Shown here: piece by piece, positions 32,687 to 42,611 of the stretch
Layout of the letters: every line of letters starts with the position of its first letter
Position numbering within the stretch: position 1 is the stretch's first letter
Assembly (NCBI GenBank): GCA_025936825.1
Contig: JAICSO010000002.1
Location: 1-64,000 of the forward strand
From: Terriglobales bacterium
GTDB taxonomy: Bacteria > Acidobacteriota > Terriglobia > Terriglobales > Acidobacteriaceae
Length of the DNA: 64,000 nt
Direction of reading: 5' to 3'
The notes under the pieces: generated by a model
Told to the model about the DNA's origin: nothing
The model's input: only the letters and a program-made list of their open reading frames with translations
The model's database searches: none
Position numbers and translations under genes: made by a program

Positions 32687-35035
32687 ATGCGTCACAAGCT
32701 CGCCCTCATTGTGTTTGCCATTTTTTCTGTCGTTCTGCCGGCTACCGCTCAATGGACCAAACCAGTTTTAATCACAAAGGTCACCAAGGAATCCGACGGC
32801 CTGCGCGTAACCTTCGAGTCCGGCGCCGTGCTGAAACTGCAGGTTTGCTCGGACTCGATCATCCATGTCGTCTATTCTCCCAGCACCAACGCCCCGAATC
32901 ATCCCGACTACGTTGTGATTAAGAATTCGTGGCCGGCGGCGCAATTCAACCTCGAGACCTCCGGCAAAAACACGGTGCTCTCCACTCCAACTGTGAAGGC
33001 CACGATTGATCAGGAAACCGGCGGGATCACGTTCTCCGCTGGCAACGAGCAGCTATTCACCGATGCTGACAATAAGCTAATCCCAGTCCCAGTGAACGGG
33101 GAAAAGACCTATCGCAGTGAAATGGTGGTTGGCATGTATGGCAGCCACGAAGGCTTTTACGGCTTGGGTCAGCACCAGGCGGGGGTCTGGAATTATCGCG
33201 GCGAGTCGGTGGACCTCTCGCAGGAAAACACGAACATTGCCATCCCGATGCTGCTTTCGTCCAAGGGATACGGCATCTTCTGGAACAACGATTCGCGCAC
33301 GCGCGTCAACAACCGCTTTGTGCACGTCACCTACATCAGTTCCGAGGTCGCGGACACGATTGATTACTACTTCATCTACGGTCCCGACTTCGACAAAATC
33401 ATCGCCGGATATCGCGAGCTCACCGGTGCCGCGCCGATGTTTGGTCGATGGGCCTATGGCTTCTGGCAGTGCAAGAACCGTTATAAATCGCAGGCGGAGA
33501 TCACCGGGGTCGCGCAGAGATACCGCGACCTGCACCTGCCCGTCGATGGCATCGTGCAGGATTGGTTCTGGTGGAACCGCAAAGGCGAGCACATCTTTAA
33601 CAGCAACTATCCCGACCCGAAGGGCATGGTCGACAAGCTGCACAGCCTGAATTTCCATCTCATGATTTCTGTGTGGCCGTTCTTCGAACCGGGTTCGAAG
33701 GAGTACGACGAGATGGATAAGCGCGGCTATTTTATCGATCGCACCAAGGTTGCGCATCTGCCTTTTCACCAGAAGGGAATGGCGGTGTACGACGCCACCA
33801 ATCCTGAAGCGCGCAAATATTACTGGAACCTGATGAACGAGCACCTGTTCAAAATCGGCGTGGACGCGTGGTGGCTCGACACTACCGAGCCCGAGACCGA
33901 AGGCCAGGAAGAAAATATTCTGCTTGGTCACAAGCTGTACATCGGCAGCGGCGATCGTTATGCCAACATTTTCCCTCTCATGACGACCAAAGCGGTGTAT
34001 GAAGGCCAGCGCAGCGCCTCCGATCAGAAGCGCGTGTTCATCCTTTCGCGCTCGGCGTTTTCGGGAGCGCAACGGAACTCCATTACTGCATGGTCCGGCG
34101 ACGTGCTGTCGGATTGGCTCAGCTTCAAACGGCAGATTCCAGCGGGGTTGAATTTCTCCGTCTCTGGCCTGCCCTATTGGACGACGGACATTGGTGGATT
34201 CATCTCCGGCGGCGATCTCAGTGATCCCAAGTTCCGCGAGCTGTTTGTGCGCTGGTTCCAGTTCGGCGCGTTCTCGCCCGTGTTTCGCGTGCATGGGACG
34301 CGCTACAACCCGGATGAGAACGAGCTGTGGTCCTATGGACCCGAAGCAGGGAAGATTCTGTTGCAGTATGACAACCTGCGCTATCGCCTGCTGCCGTACA
34401 TCTACTCGCTGGCATGGAAAACCACCTCTGAAAGCTACACGCCGATGCGGCCGCTGGTCATGGACTTCCGCACTGACGTGAACGCGCAGAATGTTGGCAA
34501 CCAATTCATGTACGGTCCGGCGTTCCTGGTGAATCCTGTGACTGAGCAGGGCGCGACCACGCGCCGTGTGTATTTTCCGCAAGCCAAGTGGTATGACTTC
34601 TGGACGGGAGCCGTTGCGGATGGCGGGAAGTTTGCCGACGTCGCAGCGCCGCTCGACCGCATGCCCTTATACGTTCGCGCGGGATCGATCGTGTCGATGG
34701 GTCCTGAAGAGGAGTATGCCAGCCAGAAGCCTGACGCCCCCATTGAGCTGCGCGTCTATCCCGGCGCAGATGGCGACTTCACGCTTTATGAGGACGAGGG
34801 CGATAACTACAACTACGAAAAAGGGAGGTACGCGACCATCCCGATCCACTGGAATGACTCAACTCGCACTCTGTCAATTGGCGAACGCAAAGGCTCATTC
34901 CCAGGCATGGTTGAGAATCGAACGTTCAACGTGGTGATCGTCAGTGAGAACCACGGAACGGGGGTGGATGCGGTAGCCTCACCGGACAAAACGGTGCAGT
35001 ACTCGGGCAAAGAAGTGTCCGCTTCAATGAAGTAA
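32687..35035 (+). CDS. Secreted GH31 alpha-xylosidase/alpha-glucosidase
   Basis: A 782-residue exported glycoside hydrolase (signal peptide MRHKLALIVFAIFSVVLPATA). Domains in order: N-terminal beta-sandwich (about 30-230), (beta/alpha)8 barrel (about 240-580) and beta-sandwich plus DUF5110 region to the end. The retaining nucleophile is Asp398 in WWLDTTEPE and the acid/base is Asp472 in WSGD. YWTTDIGGF is also typical. It removes alpha-linked xylose or glucose from oligosaccharides; TTEPE resembles bacterial alpha-xylosidases of xyloglucan, but this is not decisive. I chose the ATG at 32687 because GGAGG lies 9 bases before it; GTG 32663 is an alternative. Confidence 0.93.
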   Translation: MRHKLALIVFAIFSVVLPATAQWTKPVLITKVTKESDGLRVTFESGAVLKLQVCSDSIIHVVYSPSTNAPNHPDYVVIKNSWPAAQFNLETSGKNTVLSTPTVKATIDQETGGITFSAGNEQLFTDADNKLIPVPVNGEKTYRSEMVVGMYGSHEGFYGLGQHQAGVWNYRGESVDLSQENTNIAIPMLLSSKGYGIFWNNDSRTRVNNRFVHVTYISSEVADTIDYYFIYGPDFDKIIAGYRELTGAAPMFGRWAYGFWQCKNRYKSQAEITGVAQRYRDLHLPVDGIVQDWFWWNRKGEHIFNSNYPDPKGMVDKLHSLNFHLMISVWPFFEPGSKEYDEMDKRGYFIDRTKVAHLPFHQKGMAVYDATNPEARKYYWNLMNEHLFKIGVDAWWLDTTEPETEGQEENILLGHKLYIGSGDRYANIFPLMTTKAVYEGQRSASDQKRVFILSRSAFSGAQRNSITAWSGDVLSDWLSFKRQIPAGLNFSVSGLPYWTTDIGGFISGGDLSDPKFRELFVRWFQFGAFSPVFRVHGTRYNPDENELWSYGPEAGKILLQYDNLRYRLLPYIYSLAWKTTSESYTPMRPLVMDFRTDVNAQNVGNQFMYGPAFLVNPVTEQGATTRRVYFPQAKWYDFWTGAVADGGKFADVAAPLDRMPLYVRAGSIVSMGPEEEYASQKPDAPIELRVYPGADGDFTLYEDEGDNYNYEKGRYATIPIHWNDSTRTLSIGERKGSFPGMVENRTFNVVIVSENHGTGVDAVASPDKTVQYSGKEVSASMK

Positions 35036-35141
35036 GAAAGAGAGTGCGGTGTCCTCGAAGCCCAAGGAATGTGGTCATGTAGCTACGGCGAGTGAAACAT
35101 TTAGGAATCAGGGTACCGTCTCGGTTTGGAATTACATAGCT

Positions 35142-35260
35142 GCGTCATCCCGAAGTCCCGCGCTTTCACCAGCGGGACGAGGGATCTCGCGTGCAGCATG
35201 GATGCTCCGCGCAAGATCCTTCGCTCCGCCTGAAGACCGGCTTCGGCTCAGGATGACGCC
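35142..35260. repeat. Long inverted repeat between convergent genes (GCGTCATCCCGAA family), copy 2
   Basis: The left arm starts GCGTCATCCCGAAGTCC and runs to GATCTCGCG; the right arm runs from CGCGCAAGATCC to GGATGACGC. The arms are about 50 bases with some mismatches, and GCATGGATGC lies at the tip. The arrangement matches 22084-22223. It separates GH31 and phoR, which converge. Confidence 0.7.
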
Positions 35261-35316
35261 AGCAAGATGAATTCACATTGTGGCATTACTGACATGAACA
35301 CCTTCTCTGTCGCCAC

Positions 35317-37068
35317 TCATCTGGTCTTTTCTGTCACTTCCGCCGGACTCGCCACTTCCGCCTTGGGCAGCCGGAACCAGAACGTTGAGCCGTGTCCTAA
35401 TTCGCTGGTCACGCCCGCCTCGCCCCCATGGTTGAGAACGATATGCTTTACGATTGCAAGGCCCAATCCTGTTCCGCCCGCCTCGCGGGAGCGCGCTTTA
35501 TCGACGCGGTAAAAGCGCTCAAATAGGCGTGACAGATGCTCGGAAGGAATTCCCGGCCCGTGGTCGCGGACGAAACATTCGATCTGTCGATCGCGTTCAA
35601 GTGCGCCGATCTGGATACTCTTGCTGCCGGACCCGTACTTCAAAGCATTGTCGATCAGGTTTACGAACACCTGGTGGATGGCGTCGCGGTCGGCAAGCAC
35701 CTGCGCGTTCGGTAGATCGATGACTTCAAGCGCAACACCTTTATTCTTTGCGACCTCATTAAAGGAAATCTGCGCGTCCTGCAATAGCACGCTTACGGGA
35801 ATGGCCCCCTGCTCCAGCGCATATTCTCCGGACTCAACTCGCGCCAGCGTGAGTAGGTCCTCGGTCAACCGGCTCATGCGCTGCGCATTACGGCGAATGA
35901 TTTCCAGGAACTCACGATGTCGACCGCCTCCGTCCTCGTCAAGCAGGGTTTCCGTGTATCCCAGCAGCGAAGTGAGCGGCGTGCGTAACTCGTGCGAAAC
36001 ATTCGCGATGAAATCCCGGCGTGTTTTCTCCACGCGTGCGATCTCAGTTGTGTCGCGCAAGACGCAAACGGCGCCCCCATCGGGCAGAGGAGCGGAGGTC
36101 ATGCCAAAGGTGCGTCCCGGAGTGACGGAGTAGAGCGTCACGCTCTGCGTCTTGCTTTGCTGGATTACATCGTCGACGACTCGCAGGAAGTCAGGGTCGC
36201 GCACCGCTCGAATCAGCGGTGTACCCACAGCGATGTTGCTGGCCGCCATGCGTTTCATCGCGCCGTTGTACCAGACGACTTCATGCTTGGGCGAAACTGC
36301 GACCACAGCATCTTCCATGCTGTTCAGCAAGGTGTCGAGTTGCTTGCGGTTGTTTTCGAGATTTCGGAAGTTGGTTTCGAGCTGGCGCGCGGTTTTATCC
36401 AACGTCATTGCCAGTCGGCCGATCTCGTCGCCACCGGAATCGGGTAATCGGGCTGCGAGATTTCCGGCGGCAATCTGCTCCGAGAACGCAACGATCTTGC
36501 GCAAACGGCGGGCCACGCTTTCTGTACCGATCAGAGCGATGACGAAACCAATCAGCAGTGCGATGCCGGAAGCTTCCAGCAACTGCATTCGCACGTGATA
36601 GACTGCTGCGCGGATCGAGGCCAACGGGTACGCCAGCCGCACAGCTCCGAACGAGGTCGGGGCCGCGACATACAGGAACTGGATCCCCAGCGTATGGCTG
36701 GTGCGGCGATTGCTACCAAGTTGCCCGTGCTGCAGGGCTGCGATGAATTCCGGCCGCGTGGCGTGGTTCTCCATGGTCTCGCTGTCAGCTTGTGAATCGG
36801 CGAGTACCTTGCCAGAGCGCTCAATGAGGGTAGCCCGAGCGCGAGCATCGGACGCGATCTCGTTGGCCAATTGCTGGAAGGGAATTGTGCCGGCCTCGCG
36901 GTTGGCGCGAGCAGCGAACATCCGTACTTTATCTTCGAGGTCGTGTTGAAGTTGGGACTGCAGCGACGACTCCCAATTTCGCCGCACAAGCAGGTCGAGC
37001 GCCGCAGTCGAAACTCCGACCACGACGATCAGAAGCAACAGAAGTTTGAGGAAAACCCGTTGTCTCAC
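35317..37068 (-). CDS. phoR: Phosphate-regulon sensor histidine kinase
   Basis: A 583-residue membrane kinase. Membrane segments at about 8-25 and 163-185 flank a periplasmic domain, unlike E. coli PhoR which has almost none. HAMP (about 186-240) and PAS (about 255-330) precede the dimerisation helix with the phospho-acceptor His in FIANVSHELRTPL. The ATPase domain has NLIDNALKYG (N), DHGPGIP (G1) and GTGLGLAIVKH (G2). With phoB next to it and the pst operon upstream, the role in sensing phosphate through PstB/PhoU is well supported. It is separated from phoB by a hairpin repeat, which may reduce its expression. Confidence 0.9.
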   Translation of the reverse strand: MRQRVFLKLLLLLIVVVGVSTAALDLLVRRNWESSLQSQLQHDLEDKVRMFAARANREAGTIPFQQLANEIASDARARATLIERSGKVLADSQADSETMENHATRPEFIAALQHGQLGSNRRTSHTLGIQFLYVAAPTSFGAVRLAYPLASIRAAVYHVRMQLLEASGIALLIGFVIALIGTESVARRLRKIVAFSEQIAAGNLAARLPDSGGDEIGRLAMTLDKTARQLETNFRNLENNRKQLDTLLNSMEDAVVAVSPKHEVVWYNGAMKRMAASNIAVGTPLIRAVRDPDFLRVVDDVIQQSKTQSVTLYSVTPGRTFGMTSAPLPDGGAVCVLRDTTEIARVEKTRRDFIANVSHELRTPLTSLLGYTETLLDEDGGGRHREFLEIIRRNAQRMSRLTEDLLTLARVESGEYALEQGAIPVSVLLQDAQISFNEVAKNKGVALEVIDLPNAQVLADRDAIHQVFVNLIDNALKYGSGSKSIQIGALERDRQIECFVRDHGPGIPSEHLSRLFERFYRVDKARSREAGGTGLGLAIVKHIVLNHGGEAGVTSELGHGSTFWFRLPKAEVASPAEVTEKTR

Positions 37069-37102
37069 AGGGAATCCGGTTTGTGCGCAGGAACGCGGTG
37101 TG

Positions 37103-37189
37103 AAGCTCTTAGCTTTTGGCCTTTAGCTCTTAGCCAAACCGGTCCAACTCGGTTCAAGTTAAAGGCTAAGAGCTAATAGCTAAAAGCTT
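37103..37189. repeat. TTAGCTCTTAGC-word inverted repeat between phoB and phoR
   Basis: The left arm (37103-37136) is built of AAGCTCTTAGC and TTAGCTCTTAGCC; the right arm (37164-37189) is its complement, GGCTAAGAGCTAATAGC plus TAAAAGCTT. It starts 2 bases after the phoB stop. The same words make up the nuoG/nuoF spacer at 54245-54316. Confidence 0.75.
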
Positions 37190-37190
37190 C

Positions 37191-37895
37191 TTACTTCCTC
37201 ACCTCAAACATGTATCCCGCCCCGCGCACGGTGTGAATATGCCGCGGATGCTCGGGATCACGTTCTATTTTCTCCCGTAAACGACGAATATACACGTCCA
37301 CAATGCGCGGCGTAACGAAGGCGGTATCGTGCCAGACAGCGTCGAGCAAGGCTTTGCGCGTGAAGACACGGCCTGGATGGGTGGCAAGGAATGCGATCAG
37401 GCGGAACTCGGTCGCCGTCGTGACAACCTGTTCGCCGCGAGTGGTGACGCGCATCGCCGCCGTATCGATTACCAGATCGCCGGTCTTCACGATCTCTTTC
37501 TGCATCGGCTGTTCGAACCGGCGCAGCACGGCCTTTACTCGCGCGACCACTTCTTTTGGACTGAAAGGCTTGGTGATGTAGTCATCCGCGCCGAGCTCAA
37601 AGCCCCGCAGGCGATCGGATTCCGCAGCGCGTGCGGTCACAAACACAATGGGAATTGGCGCCAGGGCAGAATTGGCGCGAATGGCCTTCGCGATATCAAG
37701 GCCGCTGTTCCCGGGCACCATAATGTCGAGTATGACGAGTGCGGGACGGCGCGCATGCATTTCGTCCATCAGGCCAGCGCTGGTGGGGAACCATGAAACG
37801 CCAAAGCCCGCGGTTTGCAGGTGATGTTTGACCAGCCCTGCAATGTCTGGATCGTCTTCGAGAATGAAAATCGTTGGGCTGACAGATTGCGACAT
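37191..37895 (-). CDS. phoB: Phosphate-regulon response regulator
   Basis: An OmpR/PhoB-type transcription factor, 234 aa from the chosen start. Receiver domain: acidic pair in ILEDDPD, phospho-acceptor Asp57 in VILDIMVPG, Thr in FVTARA and Lys in ITKPFSPKE. The winged-helix domain carries VYIRRLREKIE and GAGYMFE. When phosphorylated by PhoR it should bind Pho boxes before phosphate-acquisition genes. The frame stays open to 37991, overlapping phoU; ATG 37895 gives normal length and lies 7 bases after the phoU stop. Confidence 0.93.
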   Translation of the reverse strand: MSQSVSPTIFILEDDPDIAGLVKHHLQTAGFGVSWFPTSAGLMDEMHARRPALVILDIMVPGNSGLDIAKAIRANSALAPIPIVFVTARAAESDRLRGFELGADDYITKPFSPKEVVARVKAVLRRFEQPMQKEIVKTGDLVIDTAAMRVTTRGEQVVTTATEFRLIAFLATHPGRVFTRKALLDAVWHDTAFVTPRIVDVYIRRLREKIERDPEHPRHIHTVRGAGYMFEVRK

Positions 37896-37902
37896 GCTGT
37901 CG

Positions 37903-38580
37903 TCAAATCCGCGAAGCGGTCTGCCCCGCGTGGTGTCGAACGTCGGCTCCGCGTATCCAGAATATGACATCTTCGGCAATGTTTGTGGCATGGTCGGCTA
38001 CTCGCTCCAGGTTTCTGGCGATTGAAAGTGCGTCCAACGCTTGTGCGGCGCTGTCAGGATGATCTTGCATGCAGGCGGAAAGGTTCGCGAACGCCTCTTT
38101 GTTCATCCGGTCGACTTCATCGTCGGCTTCGAGTACACGTTTAGCGAGGTCCGCATCGCCCTCGATGAAGCACTGCAAGGCATCACGAACCATCTTGCGA
38201 ACTTTCGACGCCATTGCGGGAATATCAACCGGCAGGTCCTTTGGCGCGTATTCGACCAGGTGCAGGACACGTTGCGCGATATTGACCGCCTGGTCGCCAA
38301 CGCGCTCAAGATCGGCATTGATCTTGATGACCGCGAGAATGAAGCGCAGATCGATTGCCATCGGCTGCTGCATGGCCAGCAGATCGACGGCGAACTCATC
38401 CACTTCGCGTTCGGCACGATTGATGGCGGGCTCGTTGTTGAGCACACGCTGGCACATGGCGATGTCGCGTTGCGAGTACGCTTGCACCGCGAGATCGACT
38501 GCCTGTTCCGCCATTCCCGCCATCGCCAGAATGCGGTGCTTAAGTTCTTCGAGTTCCTGATGAAAACGAGTGCGCGTCAT
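37903..38580 (-). CDS. phoU: Phosphate transport system regulator PhoU
   Basis: A 225-residue all-helical protein with two PhoU repeats, each with the (E/D)xxxD metal-cluster motif (for example [11 protein letters not shown] and [11 protein letters not shown]). It links the PstSCAB transporter to PhoR and holds the kinase off when phosphate is plentiful. Its ATG overlaps the pstB stop (ATGA). Confidence 0.95.
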   Translation of the reverse strand: MTRTRFHQELEELKHRILAMAGMAEQAVDLAVQAYSQRDIAMCQRVLNNEPAINRAEREVDEFAVDLLAMQQPMAIDLRFILAVIKINADLERVGDQAVNIAQRVLHLVEYAPKDLPVDIPAMASKVRKMVRDALQCFIEGDADLAKRVLEADDEVDRMNKEAFANLSACMQDHPDSAAQALDALSIARNLERVADHATNIAEDVIFWIRGADVRHHAGQTASRI

Positions 38581-39332
38581 CCAAACCTGCCCGTTATGTA
38601 ATCCTCGGTCCGCTTGTCCGAAGGATTGGTAAATATTTTTTCCGTTTTATCGAACTCGACCAGGTTTCCCATCAGAAAGAATCCGGTATATTCGGCGACG
38701 CGCGAGGCCTGCTGCATATTATGCGTCACAATGACGATGGTCAGCTTCTGCTTCAACTCAAAAATCAGATCTTCGATTTTGGCTGTAGAAATCGGGTCCA
38801 GCGCGGAGGCCGGCTCGTCCATCAGCAGGACCTCAGGATTGACTGCCAGAGCACGGGCGATACAGAGGCGTTGCTGCTGGCCGCCGGAAAGGCTGGCACC
38901 TGATTTCTTTTTCAGCACGTCTTTTACTTCCTCCCAAAGCGCCGCCTGCTGCAGCGACCGTTCCACGCAGTCGTCGAGCGTCGTGCGATTCCGAGTACCG
39001 TTAAGCTTGAGTCCGGCAGCGACGTTGTCGTAAATCGACATTGTTGGAAACGGGTTCGGCTTCTGGAAGACCATCCCGACTCGCCGCCGCACATCGACCG
39101 CAGGCACGTCGTAAACATCCATGCCGCCGATGCGCACTTCGCCTTCAGCCTTTGCCTCGGGGTTTGTCTCGTGCATTCGATTCAGACAGCGAATAAACGT
39201 CGACTTTCCGCATCCTGACGGGCCGATGACGGCAGTCGCGTGGTTCGACTCGACCGACATGTTGATGCCGTGCAGCGCCTCAGTCTTGCCGAACCAGGCT
39301 TTCAGATCGCGCACCTCGACGGCAGTGCCCAT
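38577..39332 (-). CDS. pstB: Phosphate ABC transporter ATPase
   Basis: A 251-residue ABC ATPase. Walker A is GPSGCGKST, the Q-loop is in FQKPNPFP, the signature is LSGGQQQRL, Walker B is [13 protein letters not shown] and the switch His is in VTHNM. The PstB hallmark phrases ([19 protein letters not shown]) are present. The frame is open to 39524, but ATG 39332 has GGGAGGAG before it and lies 2 bases after the pstA stop. Confidence 0.96.
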   Translation of the reverse strand: MGTAVEVRDLKAWFGKTEALHGINMSVESNHATAVIGPSGCGKSTFIRCLNRMHETNPEAKAEGEVRIGGMDVYDVPAVDVRRRVGMVFQKPNPFPTMSIYDNVAAGLKLNGTRNRTTLDDCVERSLQQAALWEEVKDVLKKKSGASLSGGQQQRLCIARALAVNPEVLLMDEPASALDPISTAKIEDLIFELKQKLTIVIVTHNMQQASRVAEYTGFFLMGNLVEFDKTEKIFTNPSDKRTEDYITGRFG

Positions 39333-39334
39333 AA

Positions 39335-40192
39335 TTATCGCGCTCCTCCCAGCATGCGTCGCAGGAATACGAAACGAACCAGTGTCGTGGTTCCAACGAT
39401 TAACAACACCAGTACCAGCGCGCCGGCCCAGGCCTGACGGTGCCACTCGTCGTACGGCGAAAGCGCATACGTGTATATTTGCAACGGCATGGCCGCGATT
39501 GGCTGACCGGGGCTCAGATTCCAAAACTGGTTCCCGAAAGCAGTGAACAATAGCGGCGCGGTCTCACCCGCTATTCGGGCGAACGCAAGCATCACGCCCG
39601 TGAGGATGCCTGCTCGCGCGCTCGGTAGCGTGATCGATAGCGTTGTGCGCCATTGTGGAATGCCCAGGCCAAACGCGGCCTCGCGCACTGATTGAGGCAC
39701 GAGCAGCAGCATTTCTTCGGTGGCGCGAGTCACTGTGGGAATCATCATGATCGCCAGTGCGACTCCGCCGGCGAAGGCCGAGAAGTGTTTCTGCCGAACT
39801 ACCACTAAGCCCCACGCAACCATGCCGATCACAATGGATGGCACGCCGTTCAGTACGTCCGCAGTGAAGCGCACCAGTCTTCCGAGTCTGCCGCGGCCAA
39901 ATTCGGCCAGATAGACGCCTGCGCCAATCCCCAGCGGAACTCCCATGCAGCTGGCAATCACCAGGATCATGATTGATCCGACGATGCCGTTTGCCATTCC
40001 CCCGCCGCTTTCGCCCACGGGTTTCTGAATCTGTGTGAAGAACGCCCAGTTCAGCGATCCCGCGCCTCGCAATACCAGGTACGCGAAGATCGCCACGAGA
40101 GCGCCGATCACGACGACCGAAAGTCCAGCAGCAAGGCCGGTGAAGAACCGATCTGTAACCTGGCGACGCAGTTGTACAAACTTACTGGGCAT
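39335..40192 (-). CDS. pstA: Phosphate ABC transporter permease PstA
   Basis: A 285-residue inner-membrane permease with about six helices. The EAA loop that contacts PstB reads [21 protein letters not shown]. It starts inside the end of pstC (11-base overlap). Confidence 0.95.
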   Translation of the reverse strand: MPSKFVQLRRQVTDRFFTGLAAGLSVVVIGALVAIFAYLVLRGAGSLNWAFFTQIQKPVGESGGGMANGIVGSIMILVIASCMGVPLGIGAGVYLAEFGRGRLGRLVRFTADVLNGVPSIVIGMVAWGLVVVRQKHFSAFAGGVALAIMMIPTVTRATEEMLLLVPQSVREAAFGLGIPQWRTTLSITLPSARAGILTGVMLAFARIAGETAPLLFTAFGNQFWNLSPGQPIAAMPLQIYTYALSPYDEWHRQAWAGALVLVLLIVGTTTLVRFVFLRRMLGGAR

Positions 40193-41258
40193 GCGACCTC
40201 GCAGGGTTCCCGCGCGTGACTGTCCACACCATCAGTCCAGCCAGAATGTTGACCAGGATCGTAACCAGGAAAAGCGCGAGCCCAACTTCCATCAGCGCGC
40301 TACGATATAAGTCGTCCGGAGCTTCTGCGAACTCGTTCGCGATGACGCTGGCCATGGTGTATCCCGGCGCCAGCAGGGACTTCGCAATCTGCGGGGTGTT
40401 GCCGATCACCATGGTGACGGCAATGGTCTCGCCTAATGCACGACCCAAACCCAGGATGATCGCTCCTACGATTCCGGCGCGCGCGTTACTTAATACTGCG
40501 ACGCGAATCATCTCCCAGCGGGTCGCACCTAGCGCGAGCGCGGCTTCACGTTGATGCTGGGGCACAACGGAGAGCACTTCGCGCGTGATCGAGGAGATGA
40601 TGGGAATGATCATGATCGCGAGCACGGTCCCCGCGGTCAGCATGCCAATACCAAACGGCGGCCCTTCGAAGAGTCCGCTCCATCCCAGGTACTTCATGCA
40701 CCAAGGCTCGACATAGACGCGAAACAGCGGCACCAGGACAAACATCGCCCACAATCCATAAATCACGCTAGGAATCGCGGCGAGGAGTTCAGTCGAGTAC
40801 GCGATCGGCTTTCGCAGTGGCTTTGGGCACATTTCTGTGACGAAGACTGCCACGGCGATCGCGAGTGGAACGGCAATGACGAGCGCGATCAGGGAAGAGA
40901 CCAGCGTCCCATAGAGGAAGGGAACCGCGCCAAAGCTTCCTGAAACGGGGTCCCATTGGCTTCCAACAAAGAATTTCAACCCAAACGCGTGCCAAGCTAA
41001 GGACGATCGCTGCATCAGTTCGGAAACGATCAGTCCCACAATCCCGAGCACGCAGAGTGCGGCCAAGGTCATCAAGCCGCGAAAGCCATTGTCTAAGGTG
41101 AAGACTGTTCGATACCAGGGCGGCGCCTTGCGGGCGGTGGTTACGAGCGCGATCCTGGGTGAGTCCGGTGTGCCCATTGGTTCTGGATGGCTGGAGTCCG
41201 CGGTCCTTCCGCGGCTCGGCTTCGGCATCGAAAAGCGCTTCTCAGGTACTGCTCCCAT
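40182..41258 (-). CDS. pstC: Phosphate ABC transporter permease PstC
   Basis: A 358-residue permease from the chosen start, with six membrane segments. The EAA loop reads REAALALGATRWEMIRVAVLP-like (here ending VLSNARAG). The frame opens at 41312; ATG 41258 follows GAGAGCGGAAATGC and leaves an 80-base leader after the shared Pho-box-like element. About 45 polar residues precede the first helix in either case, longer than usual. Confidence 0.92.
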   Translation of the reverse strand: MGAVPEKRFSMPKPSRGRTADSSHPEPMGTPDSPRIALVTTARKAPPWYRTVFTLDNGFRGLMTLAALCVLGIVGLIVSELMQRSSLAWHAFGLKFFVGSQWDPVSGSFGAVPFLYGTLVSSLIALVIAVPLAIAVAVFVTEMCPKPLRKPIAYSTELLAAIPSVIYGLWAMFVLVPLFRVYVEPWCMKYLGWSGLFEGPPFGIGMLTAGTVLAIMIIPIISSITREVLSVVPQHQREAALALGATRWEMIRVAVLSNARAGIVGAIILGLGRALGETIAVTMVIGNTPQIAKSLLAPGYTMASVIANEFAEAPDDLYRSALMEVGLALFLVTILVNILAGLMVWTVTRGNPARSHAQ

Positions 41259-41337
41259 GCATTTCCGCTCTCGTTCCCTGACACACTTTGGGCCGGTGGA
41301 TCTTGGGCCCACCTACAATTAACCGTATCAATGCCGT

Positions 41338-41355
41338 GTTAAAGGATGATGAACA
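41338..41355 (-). promoter_or_regulatory. Candidate Pho box before pstC
   Basis: The minus strand reads TGTTCAT-CATC-CTTTAAC, two 7-base half-sites with a 4-base gap as in Pho boxes. Sixteen of 18 bases match the element at 42451-42468 before pstS. The half-sites only partly match the E. coli CTGTCAT, so this would be a lineage-specific PhoB site. Confidence 0.5.
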
Positions 41356-41398
41356 AGGGCCCGATGTGCCGCCGGGGGCAAGGCAAGCACACCGGACT

Positions 41399-42397
41399 CT
41401 AGCGGATTGAACTAATTGCGGACTTCTCCTTCTCCTTGACTGAGTCCGGCAGAGGGGCGTAATAGAGCTGGGTCGTCATGGACTGCCCCCCATCGAGCAT
41501 CCAGTTCAGGAATTCCGTGACCGCGTTCTTCTTGGTCTGATCTTTCCACTGCGTGGGGATGAGCAGGTACGTAAAGGTGGCGATCGGGTACGCCTCTTTT
41601 CCGGACGCATTGGTGATCGATACCCGGAAGTCCTGGCCGTTCATCTTCGCCGATGCGGCAGCCGCGGTCGTGGACTCCAGGCTCGCCTTGACGAAGTTTC
41701 CAGCTGAGTTCTTCACGGCCCCATAAGTAATGTGATTTTGCAGGGCGTAAATCAATTCGACATATCCGATTGCGCCATCCATCTGGCGAATGAATCCGGC
41801 GACACCCTCGTTACCCTTGCCACCGAGCCCAACCGGCCAGCTGACTGACGTATTGCTGCCCACGCGGCTCTTCCATTCCGAGCTGACCTTCGAGAGATAG
41901 TCCGTGAACACGAAGGTGGTTCCCGAGCCATCCGAGCGGTGAATGACGACAATGCTCTTATCCGGGAGGCTCACTCCCGGGTTGGCCGCGGCAATCGCCT
42001 TGTCATTCCATTTGTTGATGGAGCCGAGGTAAATCCCCGCCAACACGTCGGGTGTGAATTTGAGCTCGGTTTTTACCTCGGGGACGTTATAGGCGGGCAC
42101 CACCGATCCGAGCACAGTAGGCAGCTGTAGGAACGGCATCGGCATCTGTTTGACCTTCGTGTCGTCAAGGGGCATGTCGCTGGCGCCAAAATCGACTGTT
42201 CCGGCCTTCAACTGGGCAATGCCGCCACCGCTGCCGATGGACTGGTAATTGATCTCGACGTCTGGATGCATCTGGTGGTATTGGCTGAACCACTTGGAAT
42301 AAATCGGATACGGAAAGGTAGCTCCTGCTGCGTTCAGCTTGGTTTGTGCTAGTGCGGGCACGACAAGCAACGCCAACAAAGGAATGAGCTTCTTCAA
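41399..42397 (-). CDS. pstS: Phosphate-binding protein PstS
   Basis: A 332-residue periplasmic binding protein with signal peptide KKLIPLLALLVVPALAQ. Phosphate-binding segments are LNAAGATFPYP, GSGGG (SIGSGGGIAQ) and HRSDGSGTTFVFTDYL. I favour the TTG at 42397: CAGGAG lies 8 bases before it and the signal peptide begins there. The longer frame from 42427 adds ten charged residues with no ribosome site. First gene of the pst operon. Confidence 0.95.
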   Translation of the reverse strand: MKKLIPLLALLVVPALAQTKLNAAGATFPYPIYSKWFSQYHQMHPDVEINYQSIGSGGGIAQLKAGTVDFGASDMPLDDTKVKQMPMPFLQLPTVLGSVVPAYNVPEVKTELKFTPDVLAGIYLGSINKWNDKAIAAANPGVSLPDKSIVVIHRSDGSGTTFVFTDYLSKVSSEWKSRVGSNTSVSWPVGLGGKGNEGVAGFIRQMDGAIGYVELIYALQNHITYGAVKNSAGNFVKASLESTTAAAASAKMNGQDFRVSITNASGKEAYPIATFTYLLIPTQWKDQTKKNAVTEFLNWMLDGGQSMTTQLYYAPLPDSVKEKEKSAISSIR

Positions 42398-42450
42398 GGT
42401 GTTTTCTCCTGAGCGTTTCGTTTCCAACTCTAGATTTAAGAGGTTCGACC

Positions 42451-42468
42451 GTTAAAGGACGATGAATA
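42451..42468 (-). promoter_or_regulatory. Candidate Pho box before pstS
   Basis: The minus strand reads TATTCAT-CGTC-CTTTAAC, 54 bases before the pstS TTG. It matches the element before pstC at 16 of 18 positions. A further GAACAGTTAACC lies directly upstream and could be another half-site pair. Confidence 0.5.
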
Positions 42469-42611
42469 GCCGGTTAACTGTTCAGAAAATCCGCGGTTCA
42501 GAGCGGTGGAAAGGGAAGCCATGGCCTTCCGACTCGCGGGTTGAGGCTGTGATGACGGTTCAGCGTTTAGACTAAGACATTCGAGGTAGAAGCTCAGCCT
42601 CAAGGCTATTC

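Noticed and set aside
33077-34582. 501-residue open frame on the minus strand
   Set aside because: It is fully antisense to the GH31 gene, which has signal peptide, catalytic residues and ribosome site. The frame is open only because of codon bias.
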